NCBI RefSeq assembly: GCF_001591545.1
Contig: NZ_BCVC01000015.1
Location: forward strand, 1-33,407
Reading direction: 5' to 3'
Source: Lederbergia lenta NBRC 16444
GTDB lineage: Bacteria; Bacillota; Bacilli; Bacillales; Bacillaceae_C
Length of the DNA: 33,407 bases
Position 1 is the stretch's first letter; every line of letters starts with the position of its first letter. This document shows, in pieces, positions 16,675-25,356 of this stretch. The position numbers were made by a program, and so were the translations under genes. The notes under the pieces were generated by a model, which was given only the letters and a program-made list of their open reading frames with translations, had not been told where the DNA came from and did not search any database.

Positions 16675-17556
16675 TTATTGACCAATAATCCCTTTAAATC
16701 TGTCATAGATGGTGGTTTGTGAATAGTTACCAGTCGATGACGCACCAAAGCCCATCGCGCCAGTAGGTGGAATCGTTGGAACAACTGGAGTAGGATCTTG
16801 TTGTTTTTGACTCAACTTAATTACAAGAATTACTTCCATTTTTTCAGTGATTTCGTTGAAACGGCCCCAGTTATCGAAATTATTAGTGATATCCCATTGA
16901 TTTACTGCTGATGCAAGTAATTTGCAGTGAACTGGTTCATTATTAATTTCGAATGTTAAAGAGCCAAAATTGCATCGATCAGCACCGTGTCCATCACTTG
17001 CCAGTTCTCTTCTTTCTAGCACATTATTTTTGACGCTAAATTCACCGAATGGAAACACAAGAGGATTAGCGAGCTCGACTTGCTGATAGACTTTAAAAGG
17101 AACATTGACACTATAATCCCTTAGATAGCCATTACAATCTTCAGCATATTGAATGTTTTTATGCACGTATCCTTCGACAAACAGCTTAACAAAGTTTGGA
17201 TTTCCAGCAACAGGAAGAGCTTTACACTGAGTTAAACTTACATTTTTTCTAATGTGTTTAATATCAGTAGCGTAGGATGGGAGATGAATATGGGCTTCTG
17301 TTAGCGACTGGATTAAAACATCCCCTAAAACGACTGTTTCTTCTAATGCTCCTGGTGTTGCAAACTGCTCTGCTTCACTGAACAGTGTATTGGATTTAAC
17401 TTGATCGCAAGCCTTCTGCGGTGGACATTCTTTGTGACTGCCTGAGCCACAGTTTGTGTTTTGCTTCATTTTTTCATTACACTCCTTAAGTTTTTTTATC
17501 AAAAGCAATCGATGACTTAGACCAATTAGTCTATTAATCCTTTCTTCTTTTGACAT
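16675..17556 (-). CDS. SPOCS/DUF3794-like spore-associated protein, paralogue of 14195
   Basis: Up to 293 residues. The core 'VVLGDVLIQSLTEAHIHL' (about 74-91), 'NVSLTQCKALPVAGN', 'LFVEGYVHKNIQYAE' (about 127-141) and 'YSVNVPFKVYQQVEL' matches the 14195 protein; the end 'EITEKMEVILVIKLSQKQQ' also matches its 'LEEKMVLDLSLKVLQNQQ'. The tail (about 265-293) is Gly/Thr/Pro-rich. The first ATG (17556) has no Shine-Dalgarno and overlaps a sigma-K-like -10 (17569-17561), whereas AAGGAGTG precedes ATG 17469, so the true protein may start at MKQNTNCGSG (264 aa). It is divergent from the GT2 pair. Confidence 0.78.
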   Translation of the reverse strand: MSKEERINRLIGLSHRLLLIKKLKECNEKMKQNTNCGSGSHKECPPQKACDQVKSNTLFSEAEQFATPGALEETVVLGDVLIQSLTEAHIHLPSYATDIKHIRKNVSLTQCKALPVAGNPNFVKLFVEGYVHKNIQYAEDCNGYLRDYSVNVPFKVYQQVELANPLVFPFGEFSVKNNVLERRELASDGHGADRCNFGSLTFEINNEPVHCKLLASAVNQWDITNNFDNWGRFNEITEKMEVILVIKLSQKQQDPTPVVPTIPPTGAMGFGASSTGNYSQTTIYDRFKGIIGQ

Positions 17557-17683
17557 ACTTAATTATATGTAACGAAAGTAATTCGGAATGGACTAGTGTC
17601 GGTGGACTATTGCTCATTTTAAGAGCTTCCCTCACAAAGTTCCTATATACTTGATATTTGTCCTATGCAACGAAACTTTTCCT

Positions 17684-17711
17684 CACAACCCTTTTCCATT
17701 ATCATACATTA
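17684..17711 (+). promoter_or_regulatory. Candidate sigma-K promoter of the GT2 pair
   Basis: CACA (17684-17687), 15 bases, then CATACATTA (17703-17711). Both elements match the sigma-K consensus exactly, and the -10 ends 28 bases before the ATG at 17740. It is the best sigma-K match in the window. Confidence 0.65.
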
Positions 17712-17739
17712 TTAGATATCTTATTATTGGAGGATAAAT

Positions 17740-18618
17740 ATGAATACAAATCCATTTGTTTCTATTATTTTCCCCGCTAAAAACGAGGGGGAAAATGTTA
17801 AAACAACACTTGATTCGTTATTTTCCACAAAAACACGTTTTTCATTTGAAGTTATTGTCATAGATGATGGCTCCGTAGATAAATGTTGCGATTTCATTGA
17901 AATGTATGACAATAAAGATCATATAAAACTCTTCCATACAAAAGGAGTTGGAGCAGCCAACGCAAGAAACTTAGGTGCCAAAAATGCTTTAGGGGAGCAT
18001 TTCATTTTTTGTGACGCTCATTTGCAGTTTGAGGACTGGTGGATAGACCGTTTACTAGAGCCAATTCTTAAAGGTGAAACAGATACAGTTACTCCGGGGA
18101 TTGCATCAATGGAAAACCCAGCCAGCATTGGATTTGGCCAAACATTAATCCCAAGCCTAGAAACAAAGTGGAATAGCAAACAAAGTACCTTATTTGAAAC
18201 AGCTGTGATTCCTGGTGGTTGCTTCGCTATATCTAATAATGTGTTCTGGAGCATCAATGGCTTCGAGACAGGTTTTCGAACTTGGGGTTATGAAGATATA
18301 GAACTTTCGATTAAATTATGGCTTTTTGGCTTTAAATGTCATGTTCAACCAAATGTAACAGTTTTACATGTTTTCAGAAAGACCCATCCATATAAAATCC
18401 GCTTGGATGATGTTAACTATAATTTACTAAGAATGGCTTTCTCCCATTTTAATGATGTTCGTATTCAAAAATGTTTGAACATGGTTAACAAAAGAAGAAA
18501 TACACTATATAAGTCACTTTTGCAACAATCTAATGTAATGGAACAAAGAGAAAATTATTTTCAAACAAGAAAATTTGATGATGATTGGTATTTTAACAAG
18601 TTTCAAATAGACTTTTAA
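17740..18618 (+). CDS. GT2 family glycosyltransferase
   Basis: 292 residues, soluble GT-A fold. 'VSIIFPAKNEGENVKTTLDS' (about 8-27) opens the nucleotide-binding part, followed by 'VIVIDDGSVD' and 'GVGAANARNLGAKNALGEH'. The usual DxD appears as 'CDAHLQF' (about 90-96), a DxH form seen in polypeptide GalNAc-transferase-like GT2 enzymes. The acceptor side has 'VIPGGCFAISNNVFWSINGF' and 'WGYEDIELSIKLW'. It probably adds a sugar to a spore surface protein or glycan. TTGGAGGATAAAT precedes the ATG, and it is followed 31 bases later by a second GT2 gene in the same direction. Confidence 0.85.
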   Translation: MNTNPFVSIIFPAKNEGENVKTTLDSLFSTKTRFSFEVIVIDDGSVDKCCDFIEMYDNKDHIKLFHTKGVGAANARNLGAKNALGEHFIFCDAHLQFEDWWIDRLLEPILKGETDTVTPGIASMENPASIGFGQTLIPSLETKWNSKQSTLFETAVIPGGCFAISNNVFWSINGFETGFRTWGYEDIELSIKLWLFGFKCHVQPNVTVLHVFRKTHPYKIRLDDVNYNLLRMAFSHFNDVRIQKCLNMVNKRRNTLYKSLLQQSNVMEQRENYFQTRKFDDDWYFNKFQIDF

Positions 18619-18649
18619 TCTATATCCCTGTCGAGAAGGGAGACATATT

Positions 18650-19474
18650 ATGGATAATAATGACCAATTTGACCATACGCCATTAACATCGATTATTATA
18701 CTCACTAGAAACAATCTTCGTTTTACTAGAGATTGTATATTTAGTATCTATCAAAATACACCCGAAAACTATGAATTAATAATAGTAGATAATGGATCAA
18801 CTGATGGCACTCTTCATTTTTTAAAATCTTTGGGAAAAGCCATTATAATAGAGAATGAACAAAACAGGGGATTTTCCGGAGGGTGTAATCAGGGCTTATC
18901 CATCGCGAATGGGGAAAATATCGTCCTTCTTAATAATGATACGATAGTAACGAATGGATGGTTGGCGCGTTTATTATGGCAGCTAAATAAAGATGATTCA
19001 ATCGGAATAGTTGGCCCAAGATCAAATTTTGTTATTCCAGAGCAATTAATTTCACCTGTTTCCTATAAAACAATGCCACAAATGCATCTATTTGCAAATG
19101 AAAGAGCATTAGAATACGAAAAGCAAGGTGAGGAAGTAGATTTTTTAAGTGGACTTTGCATGATATTTAAGAGAACTTTGATAGATACGATTGGTGGTTT
19201 TGATGAAAGGTTCTATCCTGGCTATTATGAAGATGCAGACTTCTGTATAAGAACTAAAATAATCGAAAAAAAACTGATAGTAGCAAATGATGTGTTTATA
19301 CATCATTATGGAAGTAGTAGTTTTAAAAGGAATAAAAAAGTTCATAAAGAAATAATAGATGAAAGCAAAAAAAGTTTTTTTGATAAATGGAATATAAAAG
19401 ATAATGAACATTTGCGAGACCTAGTTATATTAGAAAGACCTTTTAATAGACAACGCCATTATATTCCTCTTTGA
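18650..19474 (+). CDS. GT2 family glycosyltransferase (rhamnosyltransferase-like)
   Basis: 274 residues. Motifs are 'LTSIIILTRNNLRFTRDCI' (about 10-28), 'YELIIVDNGSTDGT', 'NRGFSGGCNQGLSIANG', the DxD-type 'LLNNDTIV' (about 93-100), 'FLSGLCMIFKR' and 'YYEDADFCIR', ending with 'FIHHYGSSSF'. These are the features of WbbL-like rhamnosyltransferases. It is strongly similar to the N-terminal domain of the large protein at 20479. Together with the dTDP-rhamnose genes nearby, L-rhamnose transfer is a fair inference. It is co-transcribed with 17740 and convergent with the main glycan operon. Confidence 0.87.
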   Translation: MDNNDQFDHTPLTSIIILTRNNLRFTRDCIFSIYQNTPENYELIIVDNGSTDGTLHFLKSLGKAIIIENEQNRGFSGGCNQGLSIANGENIVLLNNDTIVTNGWLARLLWQLNKDDSIGIVGPRSNFVIPEQLISPVSYKTMPQMHLFANERALEYEKQGEEVDFLSGLCMIFKRTLIDTIGGFDERFYPGYYEDADFCIRTKIIEKKLIVANDVFIHHYGSSSFKRNKKVHKEIIDESKKSFFDKWNIKDNEHLRDLVILERPFNRQRHYIPL

Positions 19475-19636
19475 ATACTAGCTTTAAGTAAGTATAGCTA
19501 ACAAAGTGATCATGCGTACTTACTCTCGACCCTCAGTTCACATAATCAAATTGGTGTGAGACAAAGTGAAACGATTCATATGGCCCCTTCTATCTATATT
19601 AGATAAAAATTTGACGTAGATCCGTTCTTTTTCCAC

Positions 19637-19672
19637 AAAAAAAGAGAGGTTGGCGAATGGAAAGCCAACTTC
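19637..19672 (-). terminator. Terminator of the glycan operon
   Basis: On the minus strand GAAGTTGGC (19672-19664) pairs with GCCAACCTC (19654-19646) around a 9-base loop and is followed by TCTTTTTTT. It lies directly after the methyltransferase stop. Confidence 0.85.
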
Positions 19673-19677
19673 TTCCA

Positions 19678-20406
19678 CTATTCACTGTAAAACAAAGCAG
19701 TCTCGGCTACAAGTTCTTTGATAAATTGCTCCAATTTAATATTTTTATAAAATAAAATCCCTAAACCATTATTTGGTTTTACTTTACAAAAGCTTAAAGG
19801 TATATACGTTTCACTCATAAAGTCCTCTATCGCTGTTAGCACACCATTTTTTTCTCCGCCTTCAAAAGTGGCATTGAAAACGGTCTTGTTCCAAGCTTTC
19901 CTTTCTAATTCATGCTCTGGCTCAATCAATTCTGAAAAACCGGGTAATATCCCCTTTTTTTCGCTTGTTTTTTTATATTCCGCTGGTATCGAATCCGGAA
20001 AATAATACATATCTCTTCTTGCATATGGCCAATCAATATCATGTAAGAAAACAATTGGAAATTGTTTATGGTCAGAAACATTTTTCTCAATGACTTTAAG
20101 TTCATGGAAGACAGTATACCAATTATGGTCCCCATCAAGCAAAAATGCATCATATCCTTTCAACCGTTCTAATACTTTATGACTGTAATCTCTTATCGCA
20201 GTAAAGTTGCTATATTCCTTTTCTACTTTTTCCACATCAAATGAAGGTTCGGGGTCAATTGAAATTAACTTCCCTTTTCTCTTCCTACAATAATTTAATA
20301 GTTTCACCGTATTTATTCCAGATTCACTTCCTACCTCAACGATTGAAGTTACACCTTCTTCTATGAAAATCGGTTGGATTATATCGTCCCAAAATCTGTG
20401 CATCAT
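19678..20406 (-). CDS. Class I SAM-dependent methyltransferase (Methyltransf_24-like)
   Basis: 242 residues. The SAM-binding motif I is 'IVEVGSESGINTVKLL' (about 22-37), followed by 'GKLISIDPEP' (motif II) and 'YDAFLLDGDHNWYTVFHEL' (about 85-103), the DGDH-xYxxV motif of the CmcI/Methyltransf_24 group, then 'FPIVFLHDIDWPY'. These enzymes often O-methylate sugars such as rhamnose. As the last gene of the operon, it probably methylates the spore glycan; methyl-rhamnose is known in Bacillus exosporium glycans. AAAGGTGG precedes the tandem ATGATG start. Confidence 0.8.
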   Translation of the reverse strand: MMHRFWDDIIQPIFIEEGVTSIVEVGSESGINTVKLLNYCRKRKGKLISIDPEPSFDVEKVEKEYSNFTAIRDYSHKVLERLKGYDAFLLDGDHNWYTVFHELKVIEKNVSDHKQFPIVFLHDIDWPYARRDMYYFPDSIPAEYKKTSEKKGILPGFSELIEPEHELERKAWNKTVFNATFEGGEKNGVLTAIEDFMSETYIPLSFCKVKPNNGLGILFYKNIKLEQFIKELVAETALFYSE

Positions 20407-20478
20407 TTAACCACCTTTACCAAGTAATTACTCTCATTCATTTATCCTGAAAAAGATGGATATTAGTACATCCATCTT

Positions 20479-23040
20479 TTATACATACAGTGGTCTACCT
20501 TTCAGCAGAGTGTAAAATTCGGTATCGGAAATTGGAACGGTTTGTAAATCATCCAATTTAAGATGTTTTAACTCCTGATTAGACGGTACTTTTCTTAATA
20601 ACGTTTGATCAGCAAAGTAAACTTCACCATTATTTCTAACGTACAATTTACCTGCGACTAATTCATGTTCTTCAAAGGGATTACTAGCTATTGGTAACCC
20701 TTTAACCATGTCTGTAATCTGCTGATCATGTATGTTAATAATTTGCTTTAAATCTATTTTCAACCTTGAAAATATCGATTTGGAACTAAATGCATAACAA
20801 ATACCTGACTTAACTAAATAAACTGCCGCCTTACTACCTTTAACATATATAGTTTTTGGTGCATGAAGTGGAAACAAACGTTTATGATCAACCACCTTTC
20901 CATTTAGGTACTGATCTAGTTCCTTATCTGCTACAACTATTACTTTATTCCACTGAAAACGAAAATATTCGAAAGACTCCTGACTAACTATCGGTCTTTT
21001 TAAATTATTTTCGATCAAATATATAGTTGGTCCAGATCCCTTCAATAGTGTTCCTTCTGGAAATATCAAATTAGAAGGATATATCCTAGTCCTATGATTT
21101 TCCGAATCATCCAATGCCCTCACAATTTGATCCATACGTTGTCTATAACTATGAATTCCAAAAACTTGAAAAGCATTTACTTTGTTTTTTTCACCTCTTT
21201 GCTTACGCAAATTATCATTATTCAATAACCACATTACTTTATTGCTTAATTGATAAATGTCCCCTTTACCAGCAAGAAGATCCTCATTGTTTGTTAAACT
21301 AAGTATCTCTCCTAGACCACCTGACCGGAAAGCAACGACAGCTTTTCCATGTGCTAAACCTTCTAATGCGGTTTGACCAAAACCTTCGTCAACTAAGCTA
21401 GGCACAACTAGAATATCTAATCCTTGATATACTTTATTAATATCTTTGACAAAGGAAATAAAATGAAACCTGTGCTTATAGTTAGATTGATTGATTAAAC
21501 TAACACATTGATTAAAATATTTGATATCTGTTTTATGACCAACAATCAAAAAATCTACCTGATTAGTATTTGCACATATAAGTAAAGCAGATTTAATAAA
21601 CTGTTCTAGCCCCTTATGTGCAATGATGTCCGCAGAAACATACCCGACTATCTGTTTATTTACCGCCCCTAAACCTAATTCTCGTCTACTTTCCTGCATA
21701 TTCATTATGTTATTGATGTCCTCGTCCAAAGAAGGATACATGACATATTTGTTTAGCGACACTAGTTCTTTGAATGGCTCCAAAACAGCATTAGATACGC
21801 CTATTAATAAATCTGTATGATTATTAATAATCGTCAGCGATTGTTTTGTAAAATTATTTTTTGTTAGTACTTCATGAATGAGCCAAGCTGTTTTCTTACC
21901 GGCCTTCTTGGCAGCTATTGCAGGAATGACATTAACGATACTGCTTGACATAACAAACTCCGGATTTAACCTTTCAATTAATTTCGCGATCGGTGATATA
22001 TATTGTTCTAACCGCTTATATTCTTCCATTAGCTTTCCATGTGGTTGCCACATCGACCACAGGCATGGATAGAACTGAACAGTTACAGGGATCCCCCTCT
22101 TCTTCATTTCCTCTGAAAGAACGCCTTCATTAGGTACAACTAAATGACAATCGAAATACTTTTGTAATTCAGACGTAAATAGAAGCAAGTATTTTTCTGA
22201 ACCGGTAATATAATCTTTTGTACAGACATGGGAAAATAATATTAATTTGCTTCTTTTTCCGTTATTAACACCATTCATGATTAATTCTCGATCCATTCCA
22301 TAAATTAATTTTTCAGGGTTCACCCCCCATTTTCTAATGAAGTATTTGCGATTTTCGTTTGATATGGACGATATATCTAAATTGTTTTTAGTAAAACTAG
22401 AATGCCCATAATGATGAATAAAGGTATCCCCAGCAATCAATAAGGAATACCCCGCTTGGTTTGCCCTATATGATAAATCTACATCTTCATAATTTCCCAC
22501 TAAAAACTTATCATCAAACAACCCAATTTTTTCAATTAGTTCTTTCTTCATTAACATACAGACACCACTTAAAATCACAGTTTTCTTCCATTTCGCTGAG
22601 TTACTCTTATTAAAGTTCTTCGCAAATGCATGGAATTCAGCTACATTGGAATACTCCACTTCCATCGTCTGATCAGGCAAGGCCATGTTTGTCATGGGAC
22701 CGACAATTCCAATATCTGGGCTGCTATATAATACCTTGCGAAGATTTGTGAGCCAATTAAGAGATACGATTGTATCGTTATTTATTAACAGGATTTCATT
22801 TCCCTTTGCCAATTTTATCCCTTGGTTACAACCTCCCGCAAAACCGGTATTCTTTTCATTACAAACTAATTGAATATTAGGGTCCTTTTGCAATTTAGTA
22901 ATGGTGTCATCCTTCGAACCGTTATCTATTACAATTAATTCATATTGTTCATTTGTATATTTTTTAATACTCTCGATACATTCCTTTGTCCGTGCATATT
23001 CGTTCATCGTTAATAAAATAATGCTAGTTAGATTCATCAT
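20479..23040 (-). CDS. Bifunctional GT2-GT4 glycosyltransferase with C-terminal repeat domain
   Basis: 853 residues in three parts. Residues 1-240 are a GT2 domain ('LTSIILLTMNEYARTKECI', 'NTGFAGGCNQG', 'LLINNDTIVSLNWL', 'YEDVDLSYRA') very like the 18650 protein. Residues 265-640 are a GT4 domain ('IVGYVSADIIAHKGLEQFI', then 'VPSLVDEGFGQTALEGLA' with the EX7E motif). Residues 660-853 hold three degenerate repeats built around 'GTLLKGSGPTIYLIENNLKRPI', each about 60-68 residues. The protein could add two sugars in sequence. It has no membrane helices. It follows the CgeD-like gene by 36 bases with an AAGGTGAG site. Confidence 0.88.
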   Translation of the reverse strand: MMNLTSIILLTMNEYARTKECIESIKKYTNEQYELIVIDNGSKDDTITKLQKDPNIQLVCNEKNTGFAGGCNQGIKLAKGNEILLINNDTIVSLNWLTNLRKVLYSSPDIGIVGPMTNMALPDQTMEVEYSNVAEFHAFAKNFNKSNSAKWKKTVILSGVCMLMKKELIEKIGLFDDKFLVGNYEDVDLSYRANQAGYSLLIAGDTFIHHYGHSSFTKNNLDISSISNENRKYFIRKWGVNPEKLIYGMDRELIMNGVNNGKRSKLILFSHVCTKDYITGSEKYLLLFTSELQKYFDCHLVVPNEGVLSEEMKKRGIPVTVQFYPCLWSMWQPHGKLMEEYKRLEQYISPIAKLIERLNPEFVMSSSIVNVIPAIAAKKAGKKTAWLIHEVLTKNNFTKQSLTIINNHTDLLIGVSNAVLEPFKELVSLNKYVMYPSLDEDINNIMNMQESRRELGLGAVNKQIVGYVSADIIAHKGLEQFIKSALLICANTNQVDFLIVGHKTDIKYFNQCVSLINQSNYKHRFHFISFVKDINKVYQGLDILVVPSLVDEGFGQTALEGLAHGKAVVAFRSGGLGEILSLTNNEDLLAGKGDIYQLSNKVMWLLNNDNLRKQRGEKNKVNAFQVFGIHSYRQRMDQIVRALDDSENHRTRIYPSNLIFPEGTLLKGSGPTIYLIENNLKRPIVSQESFEYFRFQWNKVIVVADKELDQYLNGKVVDHKRLFPLHAPKTIYVKGSKAAVYLVKSGICYAFSSKSIFSRLKIDLKQIINIHDQQITDMVKGLPIASNPFEEHELVAGKLYVRNNGEVYFADQTLLRKVPSNQELKHLKLDDLQTVPISDTEFYTLLKGRPLYV

Positions 23041-23076
23041 CTCACCTTCCGGATTACATTCTTTAATCCTGTTCCG

Positions 23077-24375
23077 TTACCATTCATATACAATATTCGG
23101 ACCAATATTAAACCATTGAAGCCATTCTTTTGAGCCAATGAGGGAATCTTCTCTATTCAGTTTAAGTTTCTCAAAGATATCTAAACTTCCAATTAAATGC
23201 AGGCAGTTATCTAGTACCAAATAGTATTGATGTTCTATTTTTATAATTAATCGGTTTGGTAAAATTTCTCCTTTTTTTACTACCCCTATTAACGCAGGGC
23301 CGTTGGAAATCGATCGCACAATCTGTTTAGGTAAAGTAATCACCTTATTCATTTTAAAACCATAGAAGTGTAAAGCACCCTGAATTGGCCTTTTTTTCCC
23401 CTTTTGAATATAGTAAATTTGGTCGTTATCATCTGATTTAATTAAAATATCATTCGGAATGCTTTTCTTTAAGTTGCTATTCGTTATTTCCTTCCCTAGT
23501 GTATATTTAAATAAAATTGGATCAGGGACTTGAATAATATCTGAGGAAGTGAATTGTAGTAGGTTGAATATTTTAGGATCTTTAATTAATCTTCGTTTAC
23601 CATCGTCAAAATAATATATATTTGTAGAGTTATCTTTTACAATCGTTCCATTTGGGATAAAGCACTCCCCTCCTTCAAAACTTGGAAGACCAAAGTGCAT
23701 GACTTTATATGAACGAGGCGTTCGATAATTGTAGTCGAGTACCATTAAAGTTGGGTAGAATAAATGTTTTTCATTTAATCGATTCCAAAAAATTGCATCA
23801 GCATAACCCCAATATTTTTTGTCATCATCCCAATAATTTCCGTATTTTTTCTTTATATCATCCAAAATGCTTTTTCTATGCATGACACTGCAATGATCTA
23901 CAACTTCAGCAGCTTTGTTTAACACTCCTTCTGTCTTACGAGTAACAGAAGATATCGGTTGATAATTTTCATTTAAATGAATGAGTTTCTGTGCCGAGTA
24001 AACGATATTAACCTCTTTGTTCGTATTCAATAGATAACTCATCAGATCCAGACGATTCTTTTTATACATATTGTCATCGGTGATATAACTAATATATTCC
24101 CCTTTTGCCAATTCAAGTGCTTGGTTTATTAGTGTTGCATATCGTGTTTTTTTGTACCTATCTTCATCTTTAATATCTGATTTATAAAGTGTAACCCTTG
24201 GATCGTTCAAAAACTCTTTGATAATATTGATTGTTTCCATATTTGAATTATCATCCATAATAAGTAATTCAAAGTCTTTTAATGATTGATCAAGTACACT
24301 TTTTATTGCAATTCCGATTAATTCCGGTTTATTATAACTAGTCATAATAACCGTAACTTTAGGATTAAAGGACAT
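23077..24375 (-). CDS. CgeD-like spore maturation GT2 glycosyltransferase
   Basis: 432 residues. The N-terminal GT2 domain (about 1-215) closely resembles B. subtilis CgeD as I recall it: 'VTVIMTSYNKPELIGIAIKS', 'FELLIMDDNSNMETI', 'RYATLINQALELAKGEYISY', 'ITDDNMYKKNRLDLM' and 'VDHCSVMHRKSILDDI'. CgeD acts in the mother cell late in sporulation and affects the spore outer surface. The remaining 200 residues are an extra domain of about three repeats ('FIPNGTIVKDNSTNIYYF', 'IYYIQKGKKRPIQG'), related to the tail of the 20479 protein and not known to me in CgeD. A GTG at 24384 lies in the Shine-Dalgarno GGAGTG, so ATG 24375 is preferred. Confidence 0.85.
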   Translation of the reverse strand: MSFNPKVTVIMTSYNKPELIGIAIKSVLDQSLKDFELLIMDDNSNMETINIIKEFLNDPRVTLYKSDIKDEDRYKKTRYATLINQALELAKGEYISYITDDNMYKKNRLDLMSYLLNTNKEVNIVYSAQKLIHLNENYQPISSVTRKTEGVLNKAAEVVDHCSVMHRKSILDDIKKKYGNYWDDDKKYWGYADAIFWNRLNEKHLFYPTLMVLDYNYRTPRSYKVMHFGLPSFEGGECFIPNGTIVKDNSTNIYYFDDGKRRLIKDPKIFNLLQFTSSDIIQVPDPILFKYTLGKEITNSNLKKSIPNDILIKSDDNDQIYYIQKGKKRPIQGALHFYGFKMNKVITLPKQIVRSISNGPALIGVVKKGEILPNRLIIKIEHQYYLVLDNCLHLIGSLDIFEKLKLNREDSLIGSKEWLQWFNIGPNIVYEW

Positions 24376-24436
24376 TTTAGACACTCCAATTATATATTTT
24401 TGACATCACCTCATATAGTTCAATGTCTGACTATTT

Positions 24437-25312
24437 CTATTTACTTTTCATTTGTAATGTCAGTAACTTCTCGGCCGTGATTTTCCCAGAATTCCCCCTA
24501 AAAGATGGAGGCAGTATTTCATCGATTAACTTTTTTGCTGATTGATCTACACCGTGTTGCAATGCGCAATAAATTAATTCAATTAAATGCTCAAAACTAG
24601 TTGCATGATAACCAATGTTTTCCCTATATATTTTAGCTTCTAATGTTGTAGGATAATGTCTTAATAGTTTTTCTTTGACTAACCAATCCGGAAAAATAAC
24701 AGGTATATTTAGTGCCCATGCTTCATAGAGTAGACTCCCGGAGTCTGCAATAACAATATCTGCATGAGCTAGCTCTGTAAAAGTAGGTTTATTATTTTGT
24801 TTGTTTTGAGGATGTAGAGAAGATTCAATCACAAAGTCTACAGGAAACTGATTTAGATAATCATTAAATTGCGGGTAACTCGAAATTGAATTATTATGGG
24901 TTGGAGCCCAAAGGACTTTTTTAACTTGTTTTTCTTCTTTTTTAATAAAGTATAATGGATCAAGCTTTGGATAGCCTACCATTAAAATTTTCTTTTCGGG
25001 TATTCCTTCTTGTATCATTTTCCTCATCCATAACGGACCTGGGACACAAACATAATCATATGTGTTAATCGAATTTATATCCCACCACCCCTTATCAGCC
25101 AAGCCGTGGGACATAAAGACACTCGTCCCTATTTCTGATTTCGATTGTTTTCGGTAGTGCTCTTCAAGAAAGAAATGTAGGTTGATTGAGTTTGGGATAG
25201 ATTCTTTTGAGATCTTACTTTTACCTAAATGTGTTTGAATGGGTTCTATAAAACTATTGACTACCTTTCCATAAAGTCCAGGGACAGTTAAAAAATTTAT
25301 TGGATTTTGCAT
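24437..25312 (-). CDS. CDP-glycerol glycerophosphotransferase-like protein (TagF/TagB type)
   Basis: 291 residues, corresponding to the catalytic part of teichoic acid glycerophosphotransferases. Visible motifs: 'SVFMSHGLADKGW' (about 64-76), 'VPGPLWMRKMIQEG', 'MVGYPKLDPLY', 'VLWAPTHNNS' (about 134-143), 'ESSLHPQ' with the conserved His, and 'IVIADSGSLLYEAWALNIPV' (about 187-206). It probably transfers a glycerol-phosphate unit from a CDP donor to the glycan. It stands directly after the nucleotidyltransferase and the glycerol-1-phosphate dehydrogenase homologue, which would make the donor. The ribosome binding site is weak. Confidence 0.8.
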   Translation of the reverse strand: MQNPINFLTVPGLYGKVVNSFIEPIQTHLGKSKISKESIPNSINLHFFLEEHYRKQSKSEIGTSVFMSHGLADKGWWDINSINTYDYVCVPGPLWMRKMIQEGIPEKKILMVGYPKLDPLYFIKKEEKQVKKVLWAPTHNNSISSYPQFNDYLNQFPVDFVIESSLHPQNKQNNKPTFTELAHADIVIADSGSLLYEAWALNIPVIFPDWLVKEKLLRHYPTTLEAKIYRENIGYHATSFEHLIELIYCALQHGVDQSAKKLIDEILPPSFRGNSGKITAEKLLTLQMKSK

Positions 25313-25356
25313 ATCACAACATCACATCCATCCACTATTAATTATGATCCACACAA

